From assembly GCA_049889355.1 (NCBI GenBank), contig JBMHDN010000050.1:1-64000 (forward strand): a DNA stretch of 64,000 nucleotides, read 5' to 3'. Shown piece after piece: positions 43,533 through 51,874 of this stretch (positions are counted from its first letter, which is position 1; every line of letters begins with the position of its first letter). The stretch comes from JBMHDN01 sp049889355 (lineage in GTDB: Bacteria; Pseudomonadota; Alphaproteobacteria; Puniceispirillales; Puniceispirillaceae). The notes under the pieces are model-generated. The model was not told where the DNA came from. It was given only the letters and a program-made list of their open reading frames with translations, and did not search any database. A program made the translations under genes and the position numbers.

Positions 43533-43562
43533 GGCCTCTGCCAAATTGGCAGGGGCCTTTTT
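43533..43562 (+). terminator. Intrinsic terminator of the ABC transporter operon
   Basis: GGCCTCTGCCA (43533-43543) pairs over 11 positions (one G-U) with TGGCAGGGGCC (43547-43557) around a 3-nt loop and is followed directly by five T residues. It lies 28 bp after the binding-protein stop codon. Confidence 0.92.
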
Positions 43563-43640
43563 ATATGGCGCCTCTTTTATATGAGGTCTTTTTTTATATG
43601 CCGGGGTTGTTCGCTGGGCTGACAGCAGAATCTATCTGAC

Positions 43641-45020
43641 TTAGTCATTTGGCAGAGATATCACCGCCTGATTACTATCTTTTGGCTTCTCATCTTGTGG
43701 CTGCTCATCTGGTAAGATGAGTGTGCGCGCCTTTGATCGTGTCCAGCTTATCTGGCCCACTTCTGCACAGGCCGGGCAGACAGGCTCAAATTGCGGCAAA
43801 ATAAGTTCACAGCTATGACATTGCCAGGCAGGCCCGCGCGGTGCGCGTGTTGCTTGCTGCATCGCCTCAAACTGCGCTGTTTCATCTTCTTTATGACGTG
43901 CCAGCTCTGCCATCATTTCAAAATAATCACTGCGCTGTTCTGAGGTCGGAATTTCAGCTAGCTGGGCAGAGGCAGAGGCCCAGATACCCGCCTGCAACGC
44001 TCTTTTGGCAATCACATAGGCTGCTTCAACACGCTGTTTTGATGATTTGGCCAGCTTGATCAGCCGCGCGATAAACTGGCCGTCATTATCACCTGTCAGC
44101 CGTTGTAAATCATCCAGCACCATAGCATGTGGTGCCAGCTGGAAGGTTTTTTCCAATATCGTGATGGCCTTTTTAATCCGGCCGTATTTTTCTTCTGCGC
44201 GGGCCAGTTCTTGTGCTGCCGCGAGCAAATCCGGCGCATCAGCCACTGCCTTTTCAAGCCATGTCATCTCCTCGCCGGCAGTACCTTTTTCTGCGGCCAT
44301 CTCTCTGGCCTGCAGGAGCGCAATCACCCCTTGCTGATAAGCCAGAGAGGCAGGCTGTTGATCGCGCTGATCAGCACTTTGCTTCAAGATCCGGCCCAGC
44401 TCATAGGCGGTTTTCCAATCTGCATCCTGTAAGGCATAGCCACGCAAATGACCAGCAGGCGCGCCGGCCTTTGGATTAAGAGCCAATGCCTTTTGCGCTG
44501 CTTTTTTGCTGTTCTTGTCATCTTGAAAACCATGATGCAGGTTCATCAGGCCGATTTGGCCATAATAAGCCGTATCCTCTTCTTTTGACAGATCGGTGAA
44601 ATAGCGCTGGGCTGCCTTGGTATCGCCATTGGCATGTGCTGCTTGTGCGGCAAGCAAGTCAGGCAGCATGCCGCGTCCCAATAATTTTTCAGATCGCTTG
44701 GCCTGTTTGCGGGCTGCCTTGCCGTCTCCTGCGGCCAGTGCCACCATCCCAAGGGCCAGCGCGCGTTCACCACGCTGACGCCGGCGCATACGCCAGCCCG
44801 ATGTGATCAAGCTAGGCCAGTGGCGCAAGGCCCGCCAGAACCGATAAATATAGATTAAAACAACACAAAAAATGAGAAAAACAGCAGCCAGCCAAGATGT
44901 CTGAACCTCAATACGATAGCCAAGCCAGTCCAGCCTGCTCATCCCCTCTTGCTGAGACAGCCAACTGGCCAAAATAGCTGTTAGTCCGGCAATAACAACC
45001 AGTTTCAGCAAACGTCCCAT
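43641..45020 (-). CDS. hemY: HemY-like membrane TPR protein with C-terminal zinc ribbon
   Basis: The 459-residue protein has two N-terminal transmembrane helices (LLKLVVIAGLTAILASWL and LAAVFLIFCVVLIYIYRFW) with the HemY_N arrangement. TPR-type helices follow through the middle (for example ALALGMVALAAGDGKAARKQ), and a C-terminal zinc ribbon is CHSC...CPAC. HemY of this TPR type is not the protoporphyrinogen oxidase of the same name; it is a membrane scaffold usually encoded with hemC and hemD. The start at 45020 (or 45023) overlaps the stop codon of the mic60-like gene, so translation is coupled. The long open frame further upstream is the antiphase reading of the neighbour's EGQA repeat and is not real. 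Confidence 0.85.
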   Translation of the reverse strand: MGRLLKLVVIAGLTAILASWLSQQEGMSRLDWLGYRIEVQTSWLAAVFLIFCVVLIYIYRFWRALRHWPSLITSGWRMRRRQRGERALALGMVALAAGDGKAARKQAKRSEKLLGRGMLPDLLAAQAAHANGDTKAAQRYFTDLSKEEDTAYYGQIGLMNLHHGFQDDKNSKKAAQKALALNPKAGAPAGHLRGYALQDADWKTAYELGRILKQSADQRDQQPASLAYQQGVIALLQAREMAAEKGTAGEEMTWLEKAVADAPDLLAAAQELARAEEKYGRIKKAITILEKTFQLAPHAMVLDDLQRLTGDNDGQFIARLIKLAKSSKQRVEAAYVIAKRALQAGIWASASAQLAEIPTSEQRSDYFEMMAELARHKEDETAQFEAMQQATRAPRGPAWQCHSCELILPQFEPVCPACAEVGQISWTRSKARTLILPDEQPQDEKPKDSNQAVISLPND

Positions 45021-46174
45021 CATTCTGCCTGTCCTTCTGCCTGTCCTTCTGCCTGTCCTTCTTTGTCTGCCGCTTTCGTGGTATTTATGGCCAGATACCA
45101 ATCTTGAATCAGCTGGTCAGCTGCCTGACGTGATGCAGCACTGGCAAGCCAGTCTTCTGTCTCTTTCATCAACAGCTCTTCTGAGGAAGCTAATGCCTCT
45201 TTGGCTGATGTGATGATGGCGATCGCAGCTTTTAAATCATTGGCCAACACAGCTTGTTGATAGGCGTCGTAAAAGCCAGCCATCTCATTTGAGGCTATGG
45301 GTACCTCTTCTAAAGATTGTAGGCGAACCAGACCGGCCAGTTTTTGCCAGAGGCCAGATAGACCGGACACTGCCGCACCTTCTGACGAGCGGCTCATCTC
45401 TTCTATCAACGCCGCGCCTTGCCCCAGCAGCTGGCCATGAGCAGACAAGATGTGATCAGCCAACATATCCCCATAGCCGAGGTCTGTTTCTTCCAAAGCC
45501 GGATGGGCACTCAGCCGCGCTGGCCAGGCTGATAAATCTAGCCCCATCTGGCTATGGGCATGAAGCTGGGCGAGTATCAGCTGGCTGATATCACTGCTCT
45601 TCAAATTGCCAGCTAAATGGCCGTTCACCTGACTGGCTTGCACCACGCCTTGTTCAAGCTCAGCTTCTAGCTGGTTCTGACGTTCTATGAGTGCTGCAAT
45701 CTGATCCAGCAACTGCTGGCGATCGGCATCTTCTTGGCTGGTCAGGGCCAGCAGCTGGTTATCAATGCGTTTTTGCAAGGCAGCGAGCTGATCAGATAAG
45801 ACGCCTCGCTGTGCTGTTGCGTCTCTTTGGCTATTGGCCAATTTGCCGGTTTCTGCATCCAGTGCCGCCAGCGCGCCTGCGGCTGGTATCTGGCTGGCCA
45901 GCTGGGTGATATCCTGTTGCAGGCGTTGATTTTCAAGATAGAGATAGCCTGACCCAGCAAGGCTCAGCACAGCGAGCATGAAGGCGGCTGTAGATAGGTA
46001 AGTGCCAGTCTGAGGCGGCGAAAGAGCCTCCGTCTTTGTTTTTGTTTTAGTTTTTGCCTTTGTTTTTGCCCTTACTGTTGATGGTTCGCTCACCTCCCCA
46101 TCAATAATCTCTTCAGAAGCCAGACGCTCTTTACCTGATTTTGATGGTGTTTCTGATTTCGGTGATGCGGCCAT
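45020..46174 (-). CDS. Mic60/mitofilin-like membrane protein (COG4223 type)
   Basis: The 384-residue protein has a basic, low-complexity cytoplasmic N-terminus with a KTKAKTKTKTKTEA stretch and one transmembrane helix (LSTAAFMLAVLSLAGSGYLYL, about residues 56-78). A coiled coil (about 80-180) and a C-terminal domain resembling the mitofilin signature follow. Its position between hemD and hemY is the conserved place of the alphaproteobacterial relatives of mitochondrial Mic60, which shape membrane invaginations. That role here is an inference from the order and the architecture. The last residues are three copies of the tetrapeptide EGQA, encoded by a 12-bp tandem repeat. hemD lies 15 bp upstream and hemY overlaps downstream. 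Confidence 0.8.
   Translation of the reverse strand: MAASPKSETPSKSGKERLASEEIIDGEVSEPSTVRAKTKAKTKTKTKTEALSPPQTGTYLSTAAFMLAVLSLAGSGYLYLENQRLQQDITQLASQIPAAGALAALDAETGKLANSQRDATAQRGVLSDQLAALQKRIDNQLLALTSQEDADRQQLLDQIAALIERQNQLEAELEQGVVQASQVNGHLAGNLKSSDISQLILAQLHAHSQMGLDLSAWPARLSAHPALEETDLGYGDMLADHILSAHGQLLGQGAALIEEMSRSSEGAAVSGLSGLWQKLAGLVRLQSLEEVPIASNEMAGFYDAYQQAVLANDLKAAIAIITSAKEALASSEELLMKETEDWLASAASRQAADQLIQDWYLAINTTKAADKEGQAEGQAEGQAE
45025..45060 (-). repeat. 12-bp coding tandem repeat at the mic60-like C-terminus
   Basis: Three identical 12-bp copies (CTGCCTGTCCTT on the plus strand) encode EGQA repeats just before the stop codon of the mic60-like gene. The purine-rich minus-strand form (AAGGACAGGCAG) also supplies the ribosome-binding site region for hemY. 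Confidence 0.92.
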
Positions 46175-46189
46175 TTTTAACGAAACCTT

Positions 46190-46951
46190 TTAACTCTCAT
46201 GCGGGCTGTTTGTTGTCTCAAGCTGGGTCAACAGTTCTGTGATCAGGGTTAGCATGGCATCACGATTGGCCTGGTGACAAAAAGACACATCATGCCAGCG
46301 CGGCGCGGCAACCTCTGCCATCTCCTTTGTCAGGACCAATAGATGCCATTTTGCTTTATCGTGCCATATTTGTGCTTGTTCTAGCAATTTTTCCAAATGT
46401 TTGAGGTGATAGAGGCTCATCACCGCAAAACAAACTGGAGATGTTGCAGATTGAAGATGTGATTTTTGATCCGATGAGAGCGCAGTGATCAGCCGCATCT
46501 CATAGACTGTTTCTTCAGCAACGCGAAAGCCTCTTTGTGTTAGCGCATGCGCCATGTCAAAACGGATATCCTTACCATGTGGCCAGAAAAAATCACCCTG
46601 CCCAGGCTGGCATTTCTCACCTATCATATCAGCCAGTGCAGCACCATCTGACGGCCCTTGAAAAACAGTTTCAAAACCAGCCTCTTTGGCGGCCTCAGCT
46701 GTGCCTTTGCCAACACAAAAGGCCGTTGTGCTGGCGCGCAGATGCGCTGAGTCTATTGCGTGTTTACTGGTATAGATAACCGCTCGAAACAGCCCCTCTG
46801 GTATCTGGCTGATCGCAGGATGTATCTGACGTTCTGAAATCGGAAAAGGCTGTGCAAGAAAGCCTTGTTCGCGCAGATGCACACAATCACGCATCGCATC
46901 TTTTTCTGGCCGAACCATGCATAATATCGGCTTGTCATTTTGTTCAGGCAA
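46190..46951 (-). CDS. hemD: Uroporphyrinogen-III synthase
   Basis: A protein of about 253 residues with the two-domain layout of HemD, which closes and rearranges hydroxymethylbilane to uroporphyrinogen III. The first strand and loop (PILCMVRPEKDAM) match the RPxxDA start of the family, and later segments (VIYTSKHAIDSA, FCVGKGTAEAAKEAGF) match the usual inter-domain pattern. The sequence is weakly conserved, as is normal for HemD, and the order next to hemC is the best support. The start is uncertain: a TTG at 46951 with GGAGGT upstream overlaps the hemC stop and includes the first strand, ATG 46918 would remove part of it, and an ATG at 47017 lies deep inside hemC. Confidence 0.82.
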   Translation of the reverse strand: MPEQNDKPILCMVRPEKDAMRDCVHLREQGFLAQPFPISERQIHPAISQIPEGLFRAVIYTSKHAIDSAHLRASTTAFCVGKGTAEAAKEAGFETVFQGPSDGAALADMIGEKCQPGQGDFFWPHGKDIRFDMAHALTQRGFRVAEETVYEMRLITALSSDQKSHLQSATSPVCFAVMSLYHLKHLEKLLEQAQIWHDKAKWHLLVLTKEMAEVAAPRWHDVSFCHQANRDAMLTLITELLTQLETTNSPHES

Positions 46952-47897
46952 GAAACCCGTGACCTCCGCATTGTGCCAGCAAATCTGCCCCCAGCTCTGT
47001 GCCAAGCTGGGCAGCACCGCTCAGGCCATCATCTATTACTCTTAGCATTTCTGCATCAAATTTCTGACGGCCATCAGCAGATAGTACCGCGCCATAAAGA
47101 TGTAGGCTATTTGTGGCTGCCTCAAAATGTGCAGAGGCAGAAATCGGTGTCCGGCATGACCCATCCAGATGGGCCAGCATCGCCCGCTCAGCGGTGACTT
47201 CCATCAGGGCAGCTTGGTCGTTCAATGCTGCAAAGATAGGCTCAACAGAAGCTGCTCGCTCAGTGCCTGTACGACATTGTATCGCCAGCGCACCTTGCGC
47301 CGCAGCCGGCGGCATATCCTGCTCAGATAAAGGTGATATCGCCAGGCTTTCATCTGTATCCAGCCCCAGCCGCTTTAATCCAGCCATCGCCAGTAAAATG
47401 GCATCAAACTGGCCGCTGCGCCATTTTTCAAGCCGGCTGCCGACATTGCCGCGCAACAGGCCAATTTTCAGATCAGGACGATAATGATGCAGCCAGGCTG
47501 CACGCCGCACAGATGAGGTGCCAATATGCGCGCCCTCTGGCAAATCAGATAACCGCGCTGCCCCGATAAGCGCATCGCGCCTGTCTTCACGTGATAACAC
47601 CGCCACAAGGCGGGTGCCCGGGGCCAATATGGTCTCCATATCCTTCATTGAATGCACCGCGGCATCTGCACGTCCATCCAGCATCGCAGCTTCTAACGCC
47701 TTGATGAACACGCCTTTGCCGCCGACTTCAACCAGCGGTCGGTCCAACACCTCATCACCGGTTGTCGAGAGACCTAGGATATCGATAGTCTGATCCGCCA
47801 AGAGCCCAACCACATGACGGGCCTGAACCATAGCAAGGGCTGAACGCCGGCTGGCCAAGGTGATAGAAAAAGCGCCTGTTTCGATCTTGTCATCCAT
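46944..47897 (-). CDS. hemC: Porphobilinogen deaminase (hydroxymethylbilane synthase)
   Basis: The 317-residue enzyme joins four porphobilinogens into hydroxymethylbilane. Family marks include ASRRSALAMVQARHV near the N-terminus, AAVHSMKDMET, IGTSSVRRAAWL and LLRGNVGSRLEKW. The cofactor-attachment cysteine is in LDGSCRTPISASA, where the dipyrromethane is bound. It is the first gene of the hemC-hemD-mic60-hemY operon and is divergent from tsaD across a 56-bp spacer. Its stop codon overlaps the likely TTG start of hemD. Confidence 0.95.
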   Translation of the reverse strand: MDDKIETGAFSITLASRRSALAMVQARHVVGLLADQTIDILGLSTTGDEVLDRPLVEVGGKGVFIKALEAAMLDGRADAAVHSMKDMETILAPGTRLVAVLSREDRRDALIGAARLSDLPEGAHIGTSSVRRAAWLHHYRPDLKIGLLRGNVGSRLEKWRSGQFDAILLAMAGLKRLGLDTDESLAISPLSEQDMPPAAAQGALAIQCRTGTERAASVEPIFAALNDQAALMEVTAERAMLAHLDGSCRTPISASAHFEAATNSLHLYGAVLSADGRQKFDAEMLRVIDDGLSGAAQLGTELGADLLAQCGGHGFLA

Positions 47898-47953
47898 GGG
47901 TTCTGTCTAATAGGGTGGCGCGGTAATGTAAAGCATGCGCATATAGAGGTGAT

Positions 47954-49033
47954 ATGACACAAACCCAAAATGACAAATCGGCCGATATTATTCTGGGCAT
48001 TGAGAGCAGCTGTGATGAAACAGCTGCTGCATTGGTGCGCTGTGATGGCACCATTCTGGCGCATCAGATCGCCTCTCAGGCTGAAACCCATGCTGCGCAT
48101 GGCGGGGTGGTACCTGAAGTTGCCGCACGTGGTCATCTGGACACTATCCAGCCAGTGATCACAGCGTGTCTGAAAGAAGCCGGCCTTAGCCTTGATGATG
48201 TCAGCGGGATCGCCGCGACAGGCGGGCCAGGGCTCATCGGCGGGGTGTTAATAGGCACATTGGTCGCCAAATCTATCGCCGCTGCCCGCGCTATACCCTA
48301 TTATGCGATCAACCATTTAGAAGGGCATGCGCTCACCGCACGGCTGACTGATGAGGTCGCCTTTCCCTATTTATTATTGCTGATTTCAGGCGGGCATACC
48401 CAGCTTTTGGTGGTAGAGGGTCTTGGCCAATATAAACGCCTTGGCACCAGCTTAGATGATGCAGCAGGTGAAGCCTTTGATAAAGGGGCCAAATTATTGG
48501 GGCTTGGCTATCCGGGCGGGCCGGCAATTGAAAAAGCGGCCAGAACAGGCGATCCAAAAAAGGTGGATTTGCCGCGTCCGCGCGCCCGTCATGCTGATTG
48601 CCATTTTTCTTTTTCAGGGCTTAAGACAGCCCTTGCCCAGAAAATTGAAAAATTGGGATCAGAGATAGAAACAGCCGATTTTGCAGCCAGCCTGCAACAG
48701 GCGATTGCCGGGGCCTTAGCCACCCGCACACAGCGCGCCATGCAACAGTTTAAATCAGACTATCCAGAGGCCAGAGATCAGCTGGTTATTGCAGGTGGTG
48801 TTGCCGCCAATCAGGAAATTGCCCGCCAGCTGCGCCAATTGGGACAAGAAGAGGGGTTTGAGCTGATTGTACCGCCTGCAAAATTATGCACTGATAATGG
48901 GGCAATGATTGCCTGGGCAGGGGCTGAATATCATTTGGCAGGCCAACCATCTGGCCTTGATTTTGCCCCGCGCCCGCGCTGGCCTCTTGATCCCAACGCG
49001 CAAAAACCACCTGGGCGAGGCGTACGTGCCTAG
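47954..49033 (+). CDS. tsaD: tRNA N6-threonylcarbamoyladenosine transferase TsaD
   Basis: The 359-residue protein has the ASKHA-fold marks of TsaD/Gcp/Kae1: GIESSCDETAAALV at the N-terminus, the metal-binding HLEGHAL (after AIPYYAIN), LLLISGGHTQLLVVEG and the C-terminal CTDNGAMIAWAG. It transfers the threonylcarbamoyl group to A37 of tRNAs that read ANN codons, working with TsaB and TsaE. AGAGGT lies just upstream of the ATG. gpsA follows after 78 bp, the usual neighbour in alphaproteobacteria. Confidence 0.96.
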   Translation: MTQTQNDKSADIILGIESSCDETAAALVRCDGTILAHQIASQAETHAAHGGVVPEVAARGHLDTIQPVITACLKEAGLSLDDVSGIAATGGPGLIGGVLIGTLVAKSIAAARAIPYYAINHLEGHALTARLTDEVAFPYLLLLISGGHTQLLVVEGLGQYKRLGTSLDDAAGEAFDKGAKLLGLGYPGGPAIEKAARTGDPKKVDLPRPRARHADCHFSFSGLKTALAQKIEKLGSEIETADFAASLQQAIAGALATRTQRAMQQFKSDYPEARDQLVIAGGVAANQEIARQLRQLGQEEGFELIVPPAKLCTDNGAMIAWAGAEYHLAGQPSGLDFAPRPRWPLDPNAQKPPGRGVRA

Positions 49034-49111
49034 CGGCTGATTTTTCTGTAGAATGACACCAAACAGCGATCGTTACACTCTTGAGAGATAGACCGGCCAT
49101 GAGAGAGCATA

Positions 49112-50122
49112 ATGGGTAATATAACAGTCATCGGTGGCGGCGCGTGGGGCGCTGCTTTGGCAGACCAGCTGGCCAGCCGCCAGACAACCGACCCCAAGGC
49201 AACCGGCAATCATCAGCTACATGTGCTGGTGCGTGATGACGCCACTGCACAAGCCTTAAGAGAGGGGCATGTACCAAGGCTTGGCCAAATACCCTTGCGC
49301 CAGCCTCTTAAGGCCAGCACAGATACCCGCATCCTTTCATCGGCACAGATGATTTTTCTGGTCCTGCCGCTGAGCGCCCATGAGAGCGCCGCAGAGATGA
49401 TTGCAACCTATGCCTCGGACGAGGCTATTTTAGTCTTCGCTGCAAAAGGCCTTATGGATGACTCTGAAAAAGGAGGGCTATTCTTGAATGAATGGGCCAG
49501 CCAGCATCCAAGCTTTGGCAGGCGCGCTGTCCCGCCAGTAATTTTAACAGGTCCGTCTTTTGCAGATGAGGTGATTGCAGGCAAACCAACGGCCTTGGTC
49601 GCTGCCTGTGCAGATAAACAGACCGCCATCTCAGTGTCAGATGTGCTGAGCCATGGTCATTTCAGATGCTATCATCATGGCGATCCGATGGGTGCAGCGA
49701 TTGGCGGGGCAGCTAAAAATGTCATGGCCATTGCCGCTGGCATTTGTGCAGGCCTTGGCCTTGGAGATAATGCAAGGGCTGCGCTGATCACACGCGGGCT
49801 TGCTGAGATGCAACGCCTGGGCCAGCGCTTGGGTGCAGAGCCGACCAGTTTTGCTGGCCTGTCCGGCCTCGGAGATTTGACCTTGAGCTGTAGCAGCCCA
49901 CATTCTAGGAATATGGCGTTTGGTCTGGCTCTTGGTCGCGGCGAAGCCCCCGCTGAAACATTGGCAGAAGGGCGGCACGCCGCATCAAAACTGGCCAAGC
50001 GGGCGCGCTTTGAATCTGTGGATATGCCCATTGTATCTGCTATTGATCAGGTGCTGAATAACGGCGCAGATATGAAAGCCAGTATTGAGGATTTACTGGC
50101 CCGTGATGTCGGGGCAGAATAG
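49112..50122 (+). CDS. gpsA: Glycerol-3-phosphate dehydrogenase [NAD(P)+]
   Basis: The 336-residue enzyme reduces dihydroxyacetone phosphate to sn-glycerol 3-phosphate for phospholipid synthesis. It has the Rossmann start ITVIGGGAWGAALADQLA, the LTGPSFADEVIAGKPTA segment, the active-site lysine in GGAAKNVMAIAAGICAGLG and the C-terminal FAGLSGLGDLTLSCSS motif. Length is normal. It lies between tsaD and the EVE-domain gene on the same strand and is probably part of one transcript. Confidence 0.95.
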   Translation: MGNITVIGGGAWGAALADQLASRQTTDPKATGNHQLHVLVRDDATAQALREGHVPRLGQIPLRQPLKASTDTRILSSAQMIFLVLPLSAHESAAEMIATYASDEAILVFAAKGLMDDSEKGGLFLNEWASQHPSFGRRAVPPVILTGPSFADEVIAGKPTALVAACADKQTAISVSDVLSHGHFRCYHHGDPMGAAIGGAAKNVMAIAAGICAGLGLGDNARAALITRGLAEMQRLGQRLGAEPTSFAGLSGLGDLTLSCSSPHSRNMAFGLALGRGEAPAETLAEGRHAASKLAKRARFESVDMPIVSAIDQVLNNGADMKASIEDLLARDVGAE

Positions 50123-50155
50123 AAGACAAGCACAGAGCTGTAAGGATTGGATGAG

Positions 50156-50578
50156 ATGAAATATTGGCTGTTTAAATCAGAGCCCGGCACCTGGTCATGG
50201 GCTGATCAGGTCAAAAAAGGGGCCGCCGGCGAAGGCTGGGACGGCGTGCGCAATTATCAAGCCTCTAACAATATGAAGGCGATGGAAATCGGCGATCTCG
50301 GCTTTTTCTATCATTCAGTCAATGAAAAACAAATTGTCGGCATTGTACGCGTTATCGACACTTATCAGCCTGACCCGACCGATGAGACAGGGCGTTTCGG
50401 GATGGTGGTTATTGAGGCTGTGCAAGATGTCGGACGGACGGTGACACTGGCTGAAATTAAAGCTGAGGAAAGGCTGGCTGAATTGGCCCTCGTGCGCCAA
50501 TCGCGCCTATCGGTGGTACCGGTCTCAGAAACAGAATGGTCTATCCTGTTAGAGATGAGCGAGACAAAGCTGGCTTAA
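50156..50578 (+). CDS. EVE domain protein (possible modified-base reader)
   Basis: A 140-residue single EVE domain starting MKYWLFKSEPGTWSWADQ, with WDGVRNYQASNNMKAM and GDLGFFYHS as the expected pocket segments. EVE domains belong to the PUA superfamily and resemble YTH and ASCH domains that recognise modified bases; bacterial stand-alone members have been proposed to act on RNA or in base-modification pathways. The start at 50156 follows AAGGA; a TTG at 50147 is in frame. The gene follows gpsA by 33 bp and ends 7 bp from the convergent LAB_N gene. Confidence 0.85.
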   Translation: MKYWLFKSEPGTWSWADQVKKGAAGEGWDGVRNYQASNNMKAMEIGDLGFFYHSVNEKQIVGIVRVIDTYQPDPTDETGRFGMVVIEAVQDVGRTVTLAEIKAEERLAELALVRQSRLSVVPVSETEWSILLEMSETKLA

Positions 50579-50585
50579 TCTGCGT

Positions 50586-50981
50586 TTATTCTGCTGATTT
50601 TTTCTGACCGCCCGGATTTTTAGGTTCAGCAGGCGAGAGGATAAAGTACAAATTACGCAGATAGATAAACAAGCCAAGACCCTGACCACAAATAATCACC
50701 GGGTCTTTGCGCCAGATGGCGTAGAGCAGCAAAACCAGCCCGCCACCGATTGAAAAATACCAAAAAGCAAGCGGGATAACAGATTTCTTCTCGCCTTCTG
50801 ATTTGATCCATTGAATGATGAAGCGCATGGCAAACAGGCCCTGACCTGAAAAGCCAACAATGACCATCAATGTGGCCGGATCCTCTGCCAGCGATTTTGG
50901 CAGAAACGGCATGATCATCAGGAGAAATGAACCAACTGCCAGCGCGCCATTTCCAATGGCCAGTGATAACGCGTCAATCAT
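50586..50981 (-). CDS. Lipid A biosynthesis N-terminal (LAB_N) domain membrane protein
   Basis: A 131-residue protein with about four transmembrane helices. It carries the LAB_N signature FSGQGLFAMRFIIQWIKSE followed by SVIPLAFWYFSIGGGLVLLLYA and a last span ending at YLRNLYFIL. The domain is found alone in many alphaproteobacteria beside glycosyltransferases that modify lipid A or the LPS core, and its precise action is not settled. It is the last gene of a co-directional trio with a polyprenyl-phosphate glycosyltransferase and an ArnT-like transferase. Confidence 0.85.
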   Translation of the reverse strand: MIDALSLAIGNGALAVGSFLLMIMPFLPKSLAEDPATLMVIVGFSGQGLFAMRFIIQWIKSEGEKKSVIPLAFWYFSIGGGLVLLLYAIWRKDPVIICGQGLGLFIYLRNLYFILSPAEPKNPGGQKKSAE

Positions 50982-51054
50982 GATATTAAAAAAGGCCTTT
51001 CATTTGGGGCTTGTCCCTTGCCTAGCAAAGCCGCCGCATAATAACCAGTTATTT

Positions 51055-51816
51055 TTAGGTTTTATCAGAAGATGTCTTCGGGTTGGATTCGGTGATTTGC
51101 CCAGGGTTTGCCGCACGGCGCAACAGCCAAATCACGCCCAATATATCTGAGATACCGACCAAGAGCCTATCCAGGATTTTATATTTTGACTGGCCGACTG
51201 CGCGCTGGCGATGCTGGACAGGTACTGCCAGCACAACTCCGCCTTCACGCCGCACCAATGTCGGCATAAAGCGATGCATATGATTAAAGAAGGGAAGCCG
51301 CAGGAAAATAGCTCTATCCACGATTTTGATGCCACAGCCTGAATCAGGGTGGCTATCGCCCAATAGCCGGCGGCGAATGATGCGCGCCGCAACAGACGCA
51401 TATTTGCGAGAAGAGCTGTCCTGACGTTTGGCCCGCACACCGCCTGCCATGCCGAGCGCAGGACGCTGGGCCAGTAGTGCCTGTTCCAAGGCAGGCAAAT
51501 CAGCCGGGACATTTTGGCCATCCCCATCTAACACGGCGATAAGCGCACCATGTGACGCCAAAAGCGCTGAGCGGATAGCAGCACTCTGGCCTGAGCGCTT
51601 TTCATGGCTAAGCACACGCAGTTGCGGGATGTCTTTCTGACTGGCTTCCAATTCAGCGAGCGAGCCATCATCGCTACCGTCATTCACATAGAGTATTTCA
51701 AAGGACCGGCCATTGAGTGCCGCACAGATTTCATCAATAAGCGGGCGGATATTGCCTGCTTCATTCATCACTGGCACCAGCACAGACATCTCAATTTGGC
51801 CTGATTGTTTTTGCAT
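51055..51816 (-). CDS. Polyprenyl-phosphate glycosyltransferase (GT2, DPM1-like)
   Basis: The 253-residue GT2 enzyme begins with VLVPVMNEAGNIRPLIDEI. It has the donor-site aspartates in ILYVNDGSDDGSLAEL and VLDGDGQNVPADLP and the catalytic-loop region HRQRAVGQSKY. Relatives move a sugar from a nucleotide donor to dolichyl or undecaprenyl phosphate on the inner face of the membrane. There is only one short hydrophobic C-terminal helix, not the two-helix anchor of the longer GtrB-like members. The ArnT-like gene 58 bp upstream is the likely user of its lipid-linked sugar product. The sugar is unknown. Confidence 0.87.
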   Translation of the reverse strand: MQKQSGQIEMSVLVPVMNEAGNIRPLIDEICAALNGRSFEILYVNDGSDDGSLAELEASQKDIPQLRVLSHEKRSGQSAAIRSALLASHGALIAVLDGDGQNVPADLPALEQALLAQRPALGMAGGVRAKRQDSSSRKYASVAARIIRRRLLGDSHPDSGCGIKIVDRAIFLRLPFFNHMHRFMPTLVRREGGVVLAVPVQHRQRAVGQSKYKILDRLLVGISDILGVIWLLRRAANPGQITESNPKTSSDKT

Positions 51817-51874
51817 CTGTTCGATCCCTTACCCTGATGCTGACAGCACTCAACCTGTCCTTAACGTTTAGTCT

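Noticed and set aside
45024..45101. Extended HemY N-terminus rich in RTGR repeats
   Set aside because: It is the other reading frame of the EGQA-coding 12-bp repeat of the upstream gene; the HemY family starts at the membrane helix just after the ATG at 45020/45023.
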